A DNA stretch of 35,481 nt from Coriobacteriia bacterium (GTDB lineage: Bacteria; Actinomycetota; Coriobacteriia; Coriobacteriales; Eggerthellaceae). Position numbers and translations under genes: made by a program. Positions 15,202 through 24,600 of this stretch are shown one piece after another (within the stretch, counting starts at the first letter, position 1; each line of letters opens with the position of its first letter). The notes beneath the pieces are model-generated. The model had not been told where the DNA came from and did not search any database. It worked only from the letters and a program-made list of their open reading frames with translations. The stretch spans positions 1 through 35,481 of the forward strand of contig JAUNEQ010000005.1 of NCBI GenBank assembly GCA_030525445.1, read 5' to 3'.

Positions 15202-16908
15202 CTAAATCGCCTCATCCCGCGCATGCGCGAGCACCGCTTCCGCAACCTTCAGCCCATCGACCGCTGCCGACGTGATGCCACCGGCATAGCCTGGACCTTC
15301 CCCGCAAGGATACACTCCGGTGCGCCCTCTTTCCTCATCGTCGACGATACCTGCGCGCAAAATCGCCTGGAAATCATCTGCGCGGAGTATCCGCACGGGC
15401 GATGAAGACCGTGTTTCGGGCGCGGTCATCACCGCTGCCGGGTCCGCAAACCCATGCAACTTGCGGTCGAGGCGCGGAATCGCCGCCTCGAGCGCTCGCG
15501 AAACAAACGGAGGAAGGCATTCATGCAGGTCGGAAGGCACCGTGCCACGCGCGTACGTGGGCCCGACCGCCCCATCGTCCGTAGGAGCGTCGTGCATTCC
15601 CAAGAACGACCCGACAGTCTGCGCCGGCGCCTGATAGGGCGCGCCCCCGTTCTTAACGGCAAGCTCGTAGGCGGCGTGCTCGATGTCACGTTGGAACTGC
15701 ACGCCCCCCAGCGGCCCTTCATAGCCGAAGTCATCGGGGCCGATGCCCACCAGCAGCGCGGCATTCGCATTGCGGCCGTCTCGGGCATGATTGCTCATGC
15801 CGTTCACCACGACGCCGCCCTCCTCGCTTGCCGCGCAAACCACGGTGCCGCCCGGACACATGCAGAAGCTGTAGACGTTGCGCGGGTCGTCGCCCTTCAG
15901 GTGTTCCACGAGCTTGTATTCCGCAGCGCCCAAGGTGGGGTGATTCGCCGCCTTGCCCCACTGCGAATAGTTGATGTCGCGCTGGCGATGCTCGATGCGC
16001 ACGCCCACCGAAAACGGCTTCGGCTGCATCGTGAAACCCGCTTCGAGCAGCATCTGGAAGGTGTCGCGCGCGGAATGCCCCGTCGCCAGAATCAGGCGAT
16101 GGGCGGCAACGCGCTCGACCGTGCCATCGGGGCCACGCAGATCAATGCCCGCGAGTTTGCCGCCTTCCATATGCACGCCGGTGAGCTGCGTGCGGAACCG
16201 CACCTCGCCTCCCAGCGCAATCACCGCACGGCGCATCTCGCGCACCACGCCTGGTAACTTGTCGCTGCCGATGTGCGGATGCGCTTCCCAGAGGATCTCC
16301 TCTGGCGCGCCCGCATCGACGAACCAGTGCAGCACATGCGCGATACGCGGGTTCTTCGTGTTCGTGGAAAGCTTGCCGTCGGAAAACGTGCCCGCTCCGC
16401 CTTCGCCGAACTGCACGTTCGAGGCAGGATCGAGCGGCGCGCCCGCATTGAAGGCGTCCACGGCGCGCGAGCGGTCCTCCACCGCATCGCCCCGTTCAAC
16501 GACCAGGGGTTTCGCGCCTGCGCGGGCAAGATAGAGCGCGGCGAACAGCCCGGCAGGACCGGTGCCCACCACCACGGGACGCAGCTCGTCTGCCGGCCAT
16601 TGAGGCGGCACCAGCGGCGCATAGGGAACATGCTCTTTCACGCCGGATAGCTCTTTCGCCCCGGAGCGCGCGCGGTTCAACAAGGCGGCTTCGGCCTTCG
16701 CATCGTTCAGGGCAACCGCAATCGTGCAGACGAAATGCACGTCGGTTTTCTTGCGCGCATCGATGCCCCGACGGCACAGCCGGGCTTCCGCAATGTCCTC
16801 GGGCTTCACGCCCAGACGCCGCGCCGCCGCACGGCGCAGGAACATCACCGTATTCGCACCCGGAGCCCAGGCATCCAGCGGCACTTTCACATTGGAGACT
16901 TCAAGCAT
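15202..16908 (-). CDS. FAD-dependent oxidoreductase, COG2509-like
   Basis: This 568-residue flavoprotein resembles the uncharacterised FAD-dependent dehydrogenase group COG2509. An N-terminal domain of about 105 residues precedes the dinucleotide-binding motif GTGPAG at 115-120 (in VVVGTGPAGLFAALYLARAG) and the ribose-binding VVERG. Later motifs are QFGEGGAGTFSDGKLST, ILATGHSARDTF, and a C-terminal FAD-contact block with GEGPGYAGGITSAAVDG. A CMCPGG motif occurs mid-protein. No TM or signal peptide is seen, so it is probably cytoplasmic. Substrate is unknown. It lies 23 nt after the HI0933-type gene, in one transcript with a superoxide reductase-like gene, which suggests a redox role. Confidence 0.9.
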   Translation of the reverse strand: MLEVSNVKVPLDAWAPGANTVMFLRRAAARRLGVKPEDIAEARLCRRGIDARKKTDVHFVCTIAVALNDAKAEAALLNRARSGAKELSGVKEHVPYAPLVPPQWPADELRPVVVGTGPAGLFAALYLARAGAKPLVVERGDAVEDRSRAVDAFNAGAPLDPASNVQFGEGGAGTFSDGKLSTNTKNPRIAHVLHWFVDAGAPEEILWEAHPHIGSDKLPGVVREMRRAVIALGGEVRFRTQLTGVHMEGGKLAGIDLRGPDGTVERVAAHRLILATGHSARDTFQMLLEAGFTMQPKPFSVGVRIEHRQRDINYSQWGKAANHPTLGAAEYKLVEHLKGDDPRNVYSFCMCPGGTVVCAASEEGGVVVNGMSNHARDGRNANAALLVGIGPDDFGYEGPLGGVQFQRDIEHAAYELAVKNGGAPYQAPAQTVGSFLGMHDAPTDDGAVGPTYARGTVPSDLHECLPPFVSRALEAAIPRLDRKLHGFADPAAVMTAPETRSSSPVRILRADDFQAILRAGIVDDEERGRTGVYPCGEGPGYAGGITSAAVDGLKVAEAVLAHARDEAI

Positions 16909-16931
16909 GGGACCCTCTCAATAACGCAAGC

Positions 16932-18089
16932 TCACCGGGCTGCGGCGCTGCCGGCAAGCAACCCGCAGGTCCACGCCCAGTGGAGGTTGTAGCCTCCGCA
17001 GGGGCCGTCCACGTCCAGCGCCTCGCCCGTCACGAACAGGCCCGGCGCATCATATACCACCATCGTCGACGGGTCGACCTGGTCAATGGCCACCCCGCCC
17101 TGCGTCACCTGGGCGGATTTCTCCTCGAAGCGTTCCACCTGCACTTCGTAGCGCTTCAGGCGGCGCGCGACATCTACCGTGCGCTCGACGGGAAGCGCAC
17201 CCGCCGCATCAAGCCCCGCCTGATGCAGCACCGCACGCGCCACCGGGGGCAGGACCATGCCCGCAAGCAGCTGCTCGGCAGAGCGCTTCGGGAAACGCTT
17301 CGCGCGTTTCACGAGGTTATCCACGAGCATGATCTCGCTCACCTCGGGCAGGAAATCCAAGCGGATGACATCGCCCGTGCGCGCATGGCGCGACAGGTCG
17401 AACACGACGATGCCCGAAACGCCGAACGAGCGGAACTGGATCTCGCCACGCTCCTTCGCGACGATGTCGGCCCCGCGCAGCAGCGATGCCGTTCCTTTCA
17501 CGCGGATGTTGTCGAGCCCCTTCACGGAATCGTGGTCGGTGCGGACGGGGCACAGGCGCGGGTGACGAGGGACGAACCGCGTCCCTTGCGGCAACAGGTC
17601 CTGCGCGACTTGCCCGCCGCACGCCACGATCACGGCATCGAAGCGCTCGGTGCGCCCGTTTTCGAACTCGATGGCCCAGCGCTCCCCCACCGGTCGCAGG
17701 TGCGCGGCCTTGCATTCGCACGCAACCTGAACAGGCAGCTCCTCCAAGCGGAAACGCAGGACGTCGAGCACGCTCGAGGCCTTGTTCGCCGCCGGGTACC
17801 TGCGCCCAGCCGACTCCTCCATCGAAACGAGCCCCAGACCTTCGAACCAATCCCACACCCGCTGGGGCGGGCATGCCCGAAACGCCTGAGCCACGAAGGG
17901 CACATTCGCGTAATCATCGGGTTTCACCAGGGAGTTCGACCAGTTGCAACGCCCGTTTCCGCTCACCAATATGGAATGGCCGATGCGCTTGCCCGCCTCG
18001 AACAACGTCACGCGGGCCCCGGCATCAGCCGCTGTAATGGCAGCGGCGATGCCCGAAGCACCGCCGCCAATTATCGCGATATTCCGCAT
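16932..18089 (-). CDS. HI0933/YhiN-family NAD(P)/FAD-dependent flavoprotein
   Basis: This 385-residue protein begins with the FAD-binding motif GGGASG at residues 8-13 and the acidic ribose-binding stretch LFEAGKRIG. SGNGRCNWSN follows shortly after and is characteristic of the HI0933-like family, sometimes labelled aminoacetone oxidase family. The C-terminus has GEALDVDGPCGGYNLHWAWTCG, the family's final FAD-contact segment. The physiological reaction of most members is not established. It starts 12 nt after the superoxide reductase-like gene, so co-transcription is very likely. Two unrelated flavoproteins back to back suggest a small redox operon, but partner specificity is inference. Confidence 0.93.
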   Translation of the reverse strand: MRNIAIIGGGASGIAAAITAADAGARVTLFEAGKRIGHSILVSGNGRCNWSNSLVKPDDYANVPFVAQAFRACPPQRVWDWFEGLGLVSMEESAGRRYPAANKASSVLDVLRFRLEELPVQVACECKAAHLRPVGERWAIEFENGRTERFDAVIVACGGQVAQDLLPQGTRFVPRHPRLCPVRTDHDSVKGLDNIRVKGTASLLRGADIVAKERGEIQFRSFGVSGIVVFDLSRHARTGDVIRLDFLPEVSEIMLVDNLVKRAKRFPKRSAEQLLAGMVLPPVARAVLHQAGLDAAGALPVERTVDVARRLKRYEVQVERFEEKSAQVTQGGVAIDQVDPSTMVVYDAPGLFVTGEALDVDGPCGGYNLHWAWTCGLLAGSAAAR

Positions 18090-18101
18090 ATCCGCCTTCG
18101 C

Positions 18102-18473
18102 CTAGATCTCTGCCTTCCACAGGCCATGCAGGTTGCAGTACTCGTAAGCAGCAACCGGGGCGTCGCCCTCGGCCACCGCGAAGTCGGCAACGGGCTCCAT
18201 GCCCGGAGCGAGCTCGGCAATCTGATAGCCCTTCTGGGTCTCCAGGCAGATGAACGTGATGTAATGGGCCTCCATCATCGGATGCAGGACCTCGCCCACC
18301 TCCACATGCACGGCATTGCCGTTCACGGTTACGGCCGGGATGTGCTTCTCGAATGCAGCCTCTTCGGTGTTGGCCACGAGCTCGACCATCTTGCCGCCGT
18401 CTTCGCCGCAATTGTCGAACGGCTTCACGACAACAGAGCCGCATTTCTCGCACTTGTAGAACTTCAAAGCCAT
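18102..18473 (-). CDS. Superoxide reductase / desulfoferrodoxin-like protein
   Basis: Superoxide reductases reduce superoxide to hydrogen peroxide at a mononuclear iron without making oxygen, typical of anaerobes. In this 123-residue protein the five expected ligands are present: H44 in EKHIPA, H64 in LHPM, H70 in AHYI, and C113 and H116 in EYCNLHGLW. The N-terminus looks like a desulforedoxin domain (C8, C11 in CEKCG), but where desulfoferrodoxins carry a CC pair only C22 appears, so the Fe(Cys)4 centre I probably cannot form in the standard way. The GGAGAGGAGG site is very strong. It leads an apparent operon with two flavoproteins, one of which could be its reductase. Confidence 0.92.
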   Translation of the reverse strand: MALKFYKCEKCGSVVVKPFDNCGEDGGKMVELVANTEEAAFEKHIPAVTVNGNAVHVEVGEVLHPMMEAHYITFICLETQKGYQIAELAPGMEPVADFAVAEGDAPVAAYEYCNLHGLWKAEI

Positions 18474-18505
18474 GGTGCCTCCTCTCCGGAAGTTTCGCTG
18501 ACCCT

Positions 18506-18514
18506 ATCATACCA
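18506..18514 (-). promoter_or_regulatory. Possible extended -10 for the superoxide reductase operon
   Basis: On the minus strand TGGTATGAT forms an extended -10 about 33 nt before the ATG of the superoxide reductase-like gene. No clear -35 is present, which fits an extended -10 promoter but leaves the call tentative. Confidence 0.35.
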
Positions 18515-18536
18515 TTGGCGGTGCAGGGCTGCATAA

Positions 18537-18563
18537 TGGCCAAAACCTCAGAGGTTTTGGCCA
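18537..18563. repeat. 13-bp palindrome
   Basis: TGGCCAAAACCTC at 18537-18549 and its reverse complement at 18551-18563 flank a single base. It lies upstream of the superoxide reductase-like gene and at the far end of the gap after the giant gene. It may be a terminator remnant or an operator. Confidence 0.55.
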
Positions 18564-18570
18564 AGCCAAC

Positions 18571-18661
18571 GTGAAACGGCGTACCTGGTTGAGCGTTTCA
18601 TAGAAACCCCGTCTGTGCGCATGGGCGCCTATGAAACGCTCAACCAGGTACGCCGTTTCAC
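18571..18661. terminator. 33-bp perfect inverted repeat downstream of the giant gene
   Basis: Arms 18571-18603 and 18629-18661 are perfect reverse complements with a 25-nt loop. The arms contain GAAACG and CGTTTCA words similar to those in the 6633-6699 structure. It lies between the giant gene and the superoxide reductase operon, both on the minus strand, so it most likely insulates the two. Confidence 0.7.
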
Positions 18662-18685
18662 CGAGGGGGCGTTACATGATGAGAA

Positions 18686-18757
18686 CCCGGAGATGGGTCG
18701 AAAGTCCCGGGGACATCTGACCCATCTCCGGGGGCCGGCGCCGCGGGGGCGCCGGCC
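18686..18757 (-). terminator. Two further hairpins just after the giant gene
   Basis: A GC-only 10-bp stem (18733-18742 with 18748-18757, loop GCGGG) starts about 10 nt after the giant gene's stop. A 14-bp stem (CCCGGAGATGGGTC at 18686-18699 with 18719-18732) follows immediately. Neither has a T-run, but stacked stems at this position fit transcription termination. Confidence 0.6.
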
Positions 18758-18767
18758 TGTGCCGGTT

Positions 18768-20705
18768 CTACTTGACGGTGACCTTCACCTTCTTCCAGAG
18801 GCCATTGACGGCCTGGGCCCACACGACGCACTGGCCCTTGCCCTTGGCGACGATCTTGCCCTTGGCGTTGACGGTGGCGACCGACTTGTCGCTGCTGCGG
18901 AAGCGCAGGGCCTCGTCGGAGGCGTAGAGCCTCTTGAGCTTCTTGTCGTGGAAGAAGAGCTTCCTCGCCTTGTCGGCCGCCACGACCTTGCCGGTGATGC
19001 GGGTGGACTTGCCCTTCCTGAGGGTGACCTTCGTCTTGCTGAGCTTGAGCTTCTTGGCGTTCGTGAACTCGGCCGACTTCGTGTAGAAGTGCCCGGCGAC
19101 GCTCGTGGATATGGTCTTCCACTTCTTGCCGACCCTCTTCTGGGCCTTCACCTTGAACTTGTAGCACCGGTCGGCCTTAAGGCCCTTCACCACGCGCTTG
19201 AGCGTGCCCGTGCCCTTCACCACGGCGAGCTTCTTGATGGCCTTCTTGCCGTTGCACTTCTGGAAGTACACGACGTAGCGGGTGGCGCCGTAGACCTTGT
19301 TCCACGTGATGACGGCCTTCTTCGTGGACTTCACGACGGCCTTGGCCACGATGACGGAGTTGCCGTTCGGCTTGGGCTTGGGCTCGGGCTTGGCCGTCGT
19401 GTTGACCTTGAGGCTCACGTCGCCGTACTCGGAGGTGCCGGCGGCGTCGGCCTTCGTGGGCACCGTCGCGGTGAACGGCTTGGAGGCCGACTCGCCCACG
19501 TCGCCGTCGGCGGCGACGGAGACGCTGCTGCCGGAAGCCTTGCCGGTCACCTTGCCGGTCGACGTGATGTCCACGTCGCCGCCGGCCGTCGCGTCCACGT
19601 CGGTGGCGGGGCTCGTCAGGTCGAGCGAGGTGCCGCCGCCGGAGGCGGTGGCCACGTCGCCGGCGTCCACGTCGAGCGGGTTGTCGGTTGTGCCGATGGA
19701 GCCGCCGGCCGTGATGGTGGCGGAATCGGCCACGACGCCCGCGCCGGCGCCCGTGTCGGTGACGTCGCCCGGGGGGGTGATGACGGCATGGTCCTGGGCG
19801 ACTATCGAGTCGACCGGGAGGTCGGGCCAGCCCTCGATGTAGACGTTCTGGCCGTAGGCCCCGACGCTGCCGGCGTCGACCGAGATCGGGTCGCTCGCCG
19901 CGCCCACGTCGGCGCCCGCGCTCTTGAGCGTGGCCGTGCCGCCCGCGGTCACGTCGGCGGCGGTGCCGTCGCCGGTCACCTGCACATCACCGGTGGCCAC
20001 GAGCGTGACGTCGCCGGTGGCCGCGATGGCGGAGCTGTTCAGGTCGCCCTGGTTCTCGACGTTCACGGTCTCGGCGACGGAGCCGTCGGCCGCGCCGGCG
20101 ACGTTGAGCGTGCCGCCCACGTCGGTGGAGAGCGCGTTGTCTGCGGAGCCCACGCTATTGGCGGTTACGTTGAGGTCGCCGCCGGTCGTGATGGCGGGTT
20201 CGGCGGTGTTGGTGTCGGCCAAAACCTGATCGAGCTTGGCCTGGGCGGCTTCGAGAGCCGCCTGCGCCTCGGATGCGGCCTGCTCGGCGGCGATAAGGTC
20301 GCGCGCCTCCTGGGCAGCATGCTCGGCATCAGTTGCGGCCTGCGCGGCATCTGCCGCGGCCTGGTCGGCGGCCTGCTGGGCGGCCTGCGCGTCAGCAGCG
20401 GCCTGGTCGGCTGCAGCCTGCGCGACCTGCGCGTGAGCGGCGGCCTGCTCGGCCGTAGCCTGCGCGGTTTGCGCGTTAGCGGCGGCCTGGTCGGACACGG
20501 CCTGCGCGGCATCAACCGCAATCTGGGCGGCATCAATGGCATCCTGGTCGCCGGAAGCCTGCGCCTCGGCGAGTGCCTGCTGAGCATCTGCAAGGGCCTC
20601 AGCAGCCTGGTCTGCTGCGGCCTGCGCCTGGTCGGCGGCTTGCTGGGCGGCCTCGGCGTTGGCGGCGGCCTGCTGGGCATCGGCTGCGGTCTGCGCGGCG
20701 TTCTG
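18768..20705 (-). CDS. Giant surface protein, C-terminal part (after frameshift)
   Basis: This frame continues the giant gene after the frame break near 20705. It opens with an Ala/Gln coiled coil to about 20220, indistinguishable in composition from the end of the upstream frame. About 270 residues of FHA-like beta repeats follow (motifs such as GGDVDITSTGKVTG). A KPEPKPKP linker then leads to a Lys-rich fibronectin III-like module (ITWNKVYGATRYVVYF) and a bacterial Ig-like module (KSVATVNAKGKIVAKGKG). No LPXTG, TM segment or S-layer-homology domain ends the protein. The strongly basic tail may bind anionic wall polymers (inference). The frame stays open to 20813 but its first ~36 codons are out-of-frame translation, so no independent start is supported. 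Confidence 0.8.
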   Translation of the reverse strand, partial: QNAAQTAADAQQAAANAEAAQQAADQAQAAADQAAEALADAQQALAEAQASGDQDAIDAAQIAVDAAQAVSDQAAANAQTAQATAEQAAAHAQVAQAAADQAAADAQAAQQAADQAAADAAQAATDAEHAAQEARDLIAAEQAASEAQAALEAAQAKLDQVLADTNTAEPAITTGGDLNVTANSVGSADNALSTDVGGTLNVAGAADGSVAETVNVENQGDLNSSAIAATGDVTLVATGDVQVTGDGTAADVTAGGTATLKSAGADVGAASDPISVDAGSVGAYGQNVYIEGWPDLPVDSIVAQDHAVITPPGDVTDTGAGAGVVADSATITAGGSIGTTDNPLDVDAGDVATASGGGTSLDLTSPATDVDATAGGDVDITSTGKVTGKASGSSVSVAADGDVGESASKPFTATVPTKADAAGTSEYGDVSLKVNTTAKPEPKPKPNGNSVIVAKAVVKSTKKAVITWNKVYGATRYVVYFQKCNGKKAIKKLAVVKGTGTLKRVVKGLKADRCYKFKVKAQKRVGKKWKTISTSVAGHFYTKSAEFTNAKKLKLSKTKVTLRKGKSTRITGKVVAADKARKLFFHDKKLKRLYASDEALRFRSSDKSVATVNAKGKIVAKGKGQCVVWAQAVNGLWKKVKVTVK

Positions 20706-21690
20706 CGTCCAGCGCGGCGAAGGCAGCGGCCAGGTCGGCTGCCTGCTGGGCGGCCTCGGCGTCAGTGGCGGCTTGGTCGGCTGCAGCTTGCTCGTCGGCC
20801 ATGCGCTGCGCAAGCAGCTCGTCGGTCACGTCGTCGGGGTCGATGCCCAGCTCGTCGGCAATCTGCTGCTTCAGCGCCTCAAGCGCATCGTTGGCGGCGT
20901 CGGCGGCATCCTGAGCCGCCTGGGCTTCCTCGCGGGCCTCCTCGAGCGCGTCGAGACGCGCCTGGATGTCTGCCGCTGCGGCCGTGGCAGCCGCGGCCTC
21001 GGCGGCCTTATCCTCGGCGGTCTGCTTGTAGGCGTCCACCTCGGCCTTAAAGGCCTCATAGGCGTCCCGCGCCTCGTCGCGGGTAGCCTCGGCGGCATTG
21101 GCGGCATCCTGCGCTGCCTGGGCGGCATTGGCTACGGCCGCGGCTGCGGCTGCGGCTTCGTCTGCCACCGCCTGCGCGGCGGTGACGTTCTGGGCGAGCA
21201 GCTCGTCCGTCACGTCCGCAGCGTCGATGCCGAGCGCCGTGGCGATGTCCTGCGCAACCTGGTCGAGCGCGGCCCGCGCTTCGGCGATGGCGTCCGCGTC
21301 GCCGGCGGCCTCGGCATCCGCCAGGGCCTGCTCGGCCGCGGCGAGGGCGTCGGCCTGCGCCTGGGCCGTCTCGGCTGCCGCCTGGGCTGCGTCGCCGGCG
21401 GCCTGGGCATCCGCCAGGGCCTGCTCGGCTGCGGCGAGGGCGTCGGCCTGCGCCTGCGCGGCATCGACTTCGGCCTGCGCGTCGTCGGCTACAGCCTGGG
21501 CGTCAGCGGCAACCTGCGCCGCATCCGCAGCCGCCTGCGCGGCCGCTTCATAGGCAGCCTGGGCGGACTCGTATGCCTCCAGCAGCTGCTGCAGCGTCTC
21601 CTCGCGCAGCCGTGCGCTCTCCGCGGCGCTATCGGCCTCGGCCTGGGCCACGCGGGCCTCCTCGAGGAGGTCAGCCAGCGTGCTGATAAG
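20220..21690 (-). repeat. Ala-rich coiled-coil region of the giant protein
   Basis: About 490 codons encode Ala/Gln/Asp/Glu-rich heptad-like sequence. A motif of the form LGIDxxDVTDELLAQ occurs twice, near 21200-21235 and 20815-20855, about 380 nt apart. A near-identical tandem duplication of about 69 nt lies at 21298-21366 and 21391-21459 (period 93 nt, 31 codons). The frameshift sits inside this region. Confidence 0.8.
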
Positions 21691-24600
21691 GTCGTCGGTA
21701 TCGGCATCCACGAGCGCGCCGTCCTCGACGACCAGGTTGACATCGCCGCCGGCCACGATGGCGCCCACGACCATGTCGCCCACGACCTCGGTGAGGTACA
21801 CGTCATACCGCGCAACGGCATTCACGGTGCCGCCATCGGTGTCAAGCTCGATGGGCGCATCGGCGGAGCCGACATTGCCGTTGGTAGCCGTCAGCGTGAC
21901 GCCGGAGGCCGTGATGTTGGGCTCGGTCGTGGCATCGTCACGCACGTCCACAATGGCGACGGCCGTCAGCTCGACGTCTCCGTTCGCCACAATGGTGTTC
22001 ACGCCCAACTCGCCGCTCTTCTCGGTTATATCCACATCATCTGCGGCGGTAATGGTGAGCGAGCCGGTGGCGCGCTTGTCGTAATTCGCGATCTGCTCGT
22101 AATCCACATCCCATACGGTCGTGAAGGAGCCGGTCTCGCTATCGTAGACAACTGCAGGAACGGCGCCCGTGGCCTCGTTTTCGATACTCGTCGCGATGGC
22201 CGTGAGTTCAACCACGCCGGTCTCGATAACAAGGGCGTCAACATTGCCGGCAGCCGTAATGGTGATGTCGCTAGCCTGGACGTTTACGGACTCAGCCGCG
22301 TCGCCCACTATGTCGCCTGTCGCGGCGTCGATGGTCGAGAGCGCAACATCGCCGAACTCGGAGACGACCGCGCCCACGGTCATGGTGCCCGTGGCCTGGG
22401 TGATGGCGATGTCGCCGAGGTTCTTCACGTACGCGGAACCGGTGGACTCGCCCACCGCAATGGTGAGGCCCACCAAGGCGTCGAGCGCGTCGGGGTCGGT
22501 CGCGGGATAGGTCGTGGCGGCCCACGCGTCCCGCTCCAGGGCTGCAAGGTCCGTGGCGGTCATCAGCATCGACACGGCCTGCGCAAGCGTCGCGCCCGTA
22601 ACCTGTCCCTGCGCCTTCTGGCTGTCGAGCCAGGCGGCCAGCGCGTCAGCGTCACCGGCGGCGATGATGTCGTCAACCGCCTCGGCGGTAGCCGCATCGA
22701 GCGCGGCCACGGCCTCGGCGTTGCCGGCGAGGTGCGCGACAAGCCAGCCCGCGAGGTTGTCGATGTCGGCCAGGACATCCTCGACGTAGGCCGCACGTGC
22801 GGCCTCGTAGGCCTCGTGCGCCGTCGCGTTGGCTGCAGCCACCTCCTCTTCGGTGATGAGGCTTTCAACCAGCGCGGCAAGCTCTTCGTCGCTCATGGCA
22901 TCAAGCCCGGCGAGCCTCGGGTCGTCTGCGTCCAGGCGCGCGGTAATCCAGCTTGTGCGGTTTTCTTCGGTATCGGCCAGCACCGCTGCGGCAAGGTCGC
23001 CGGCGGTGATATTGGCTGCTGGGGCAACGTCGGTGTCGGTCACGAGCGCCGCCACGAGCGCCGCGATGGCCGCATCGTCGAGCGTGCCCTGCTCCTTCTG
23101 GCGGGCAAGCCACGCCGCGAAGGCGTCCGCATCGCCGGCGGCGATAATGGCGTCCACCGGGTCGGCAGCCGCCGCATCGAGCAGGGCGATAACGTCATCA
23201 TGCCCCTCGATACGCGCGAGAATCCACGCGGCCAGATCGGCGCTATCGCCGGAAACGACCGTCGTGGTCACGGTCTCGTCACCCAAGCTGCCGAAGTCGG
23301 TGCCGGTGGCCTCGTTGCCGTCCTCTGTCCGGCCGGTAACCTCGGCCAAGGTCTGGGCTCCCACCAGGTAGTAGTTCGCCGCATGCGCGATGTTGAGCGC
23401 GGTGCCCTCGGGCAGGTCGACTACCAGGTAGTCGTCGGCCGTGTTGATGTCGCCATCGGTGGTAAGGGTGAACTTGGCATCACCGGTGCCGACGATCACA
23501 TCGCCCACGATGCCGGCCTTTGCGTCGACAGCAACCGCGCTACCCGCAGCTGCGTCAATCTCGTCGAATTTCGCATAACCTGCGTCATTGCGCATGGTAA
23601 ACACTCCGTAGGCGCCAACTTCGGCCTTGTGGCCGGTGACAGACCCGTCCTCGACTTCGCCTGCGGGGTTGGTGTAGGCGCCTGCGGTTGCAAGCGTTAC
23701 GGAGCCGCCCGATGCCGCATCGGTGGCGTCAGCGACAACAACGTTCTGGAAGACGTTGTCGCGATGGGCTGTCAGCGTGGCCGTACCACCCGCAGCCGCC
23801 GTGAGGCAGCTTTCGGTGCCGTCCTCCTTGTAGACGCCCTTCACATCGCGGGCAGCCTCGAGCTCGAGCACGGCATTCTTGGCCACGTCGATCGTGGTGT
23901 AGATGATATCGAGGCTCGCGGTGTGGTGATAGCTCGCGCCCTCGGTAACGGTGAGGTCGTCGGGCAGCTTCACAGAGCCGTCGGTCTCGAGGTAGACATC
24001 GCCGGTGATGACGTTCTCATCGCCAGAGAGCGTCACGAACTCGACCTCGACCTCGCCGCCAGCCGTGCAAGGCGCGGTGACGAGCGGGTCATCATCGGTG
24101 CCGATATCGACGCCGTTGCCCGTGATAATCGTAATCGTGTCGCCCGTGATGGCCGGGGTCGGGTCGCCGTTGACGAGCGCTGCGCCAGCACCGGAATCGG
24201 CCAGCGTAACCGTCGTGTCGACGCCCACGATGCCGGAGAGCGCATAGGTGCTCCCGGACTCCGCGACAGCGACCCAGGCGTCGGTGGCCGGGACGACATT
24301 GCCATCGGAGTCGGCCAGCGTGCCATCGCGCAGCGTGTACTCGAGGAACACGAGCTTCTTGGCGGTGCCGGTGCCCGTGTAGTAGCGCTTGATGGTGAGG
24401 TAGGTTGTGCCACCGTACGTGATCTTGAACGTATCGGTAGTCGCATTCGTCCAGGTCGTGCCGTCGTCGAGCACCTTGGTCCCGGTGCCGGACGTGTGCG
24501 TGCCCTCGGTCGCCTGCTGGTACGTGCCATCGCTCCCGAGCACGTAATACAGGCCGTCGGCGGAGCGCGCCACCTCAGGCGAGAGCACCTCGAGGTAGAT

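Noticed and set aside
20598-20813. Independent start of the C-terminal frame at 20813
   Set aside because: The first ~36 codons translate to Pro/Arg/Ser-rich sequence that is the out-of-frame reading of the upstream coiled coil; no ribosome-binding site precedes it.
18615-21050. 811-codon plus-strand open frame
   Set aside because: Antisense to the C-terminal part of the giant gene; Gly/Leu/Arg-rich repeats mirror the Ala-rich coiled coil.
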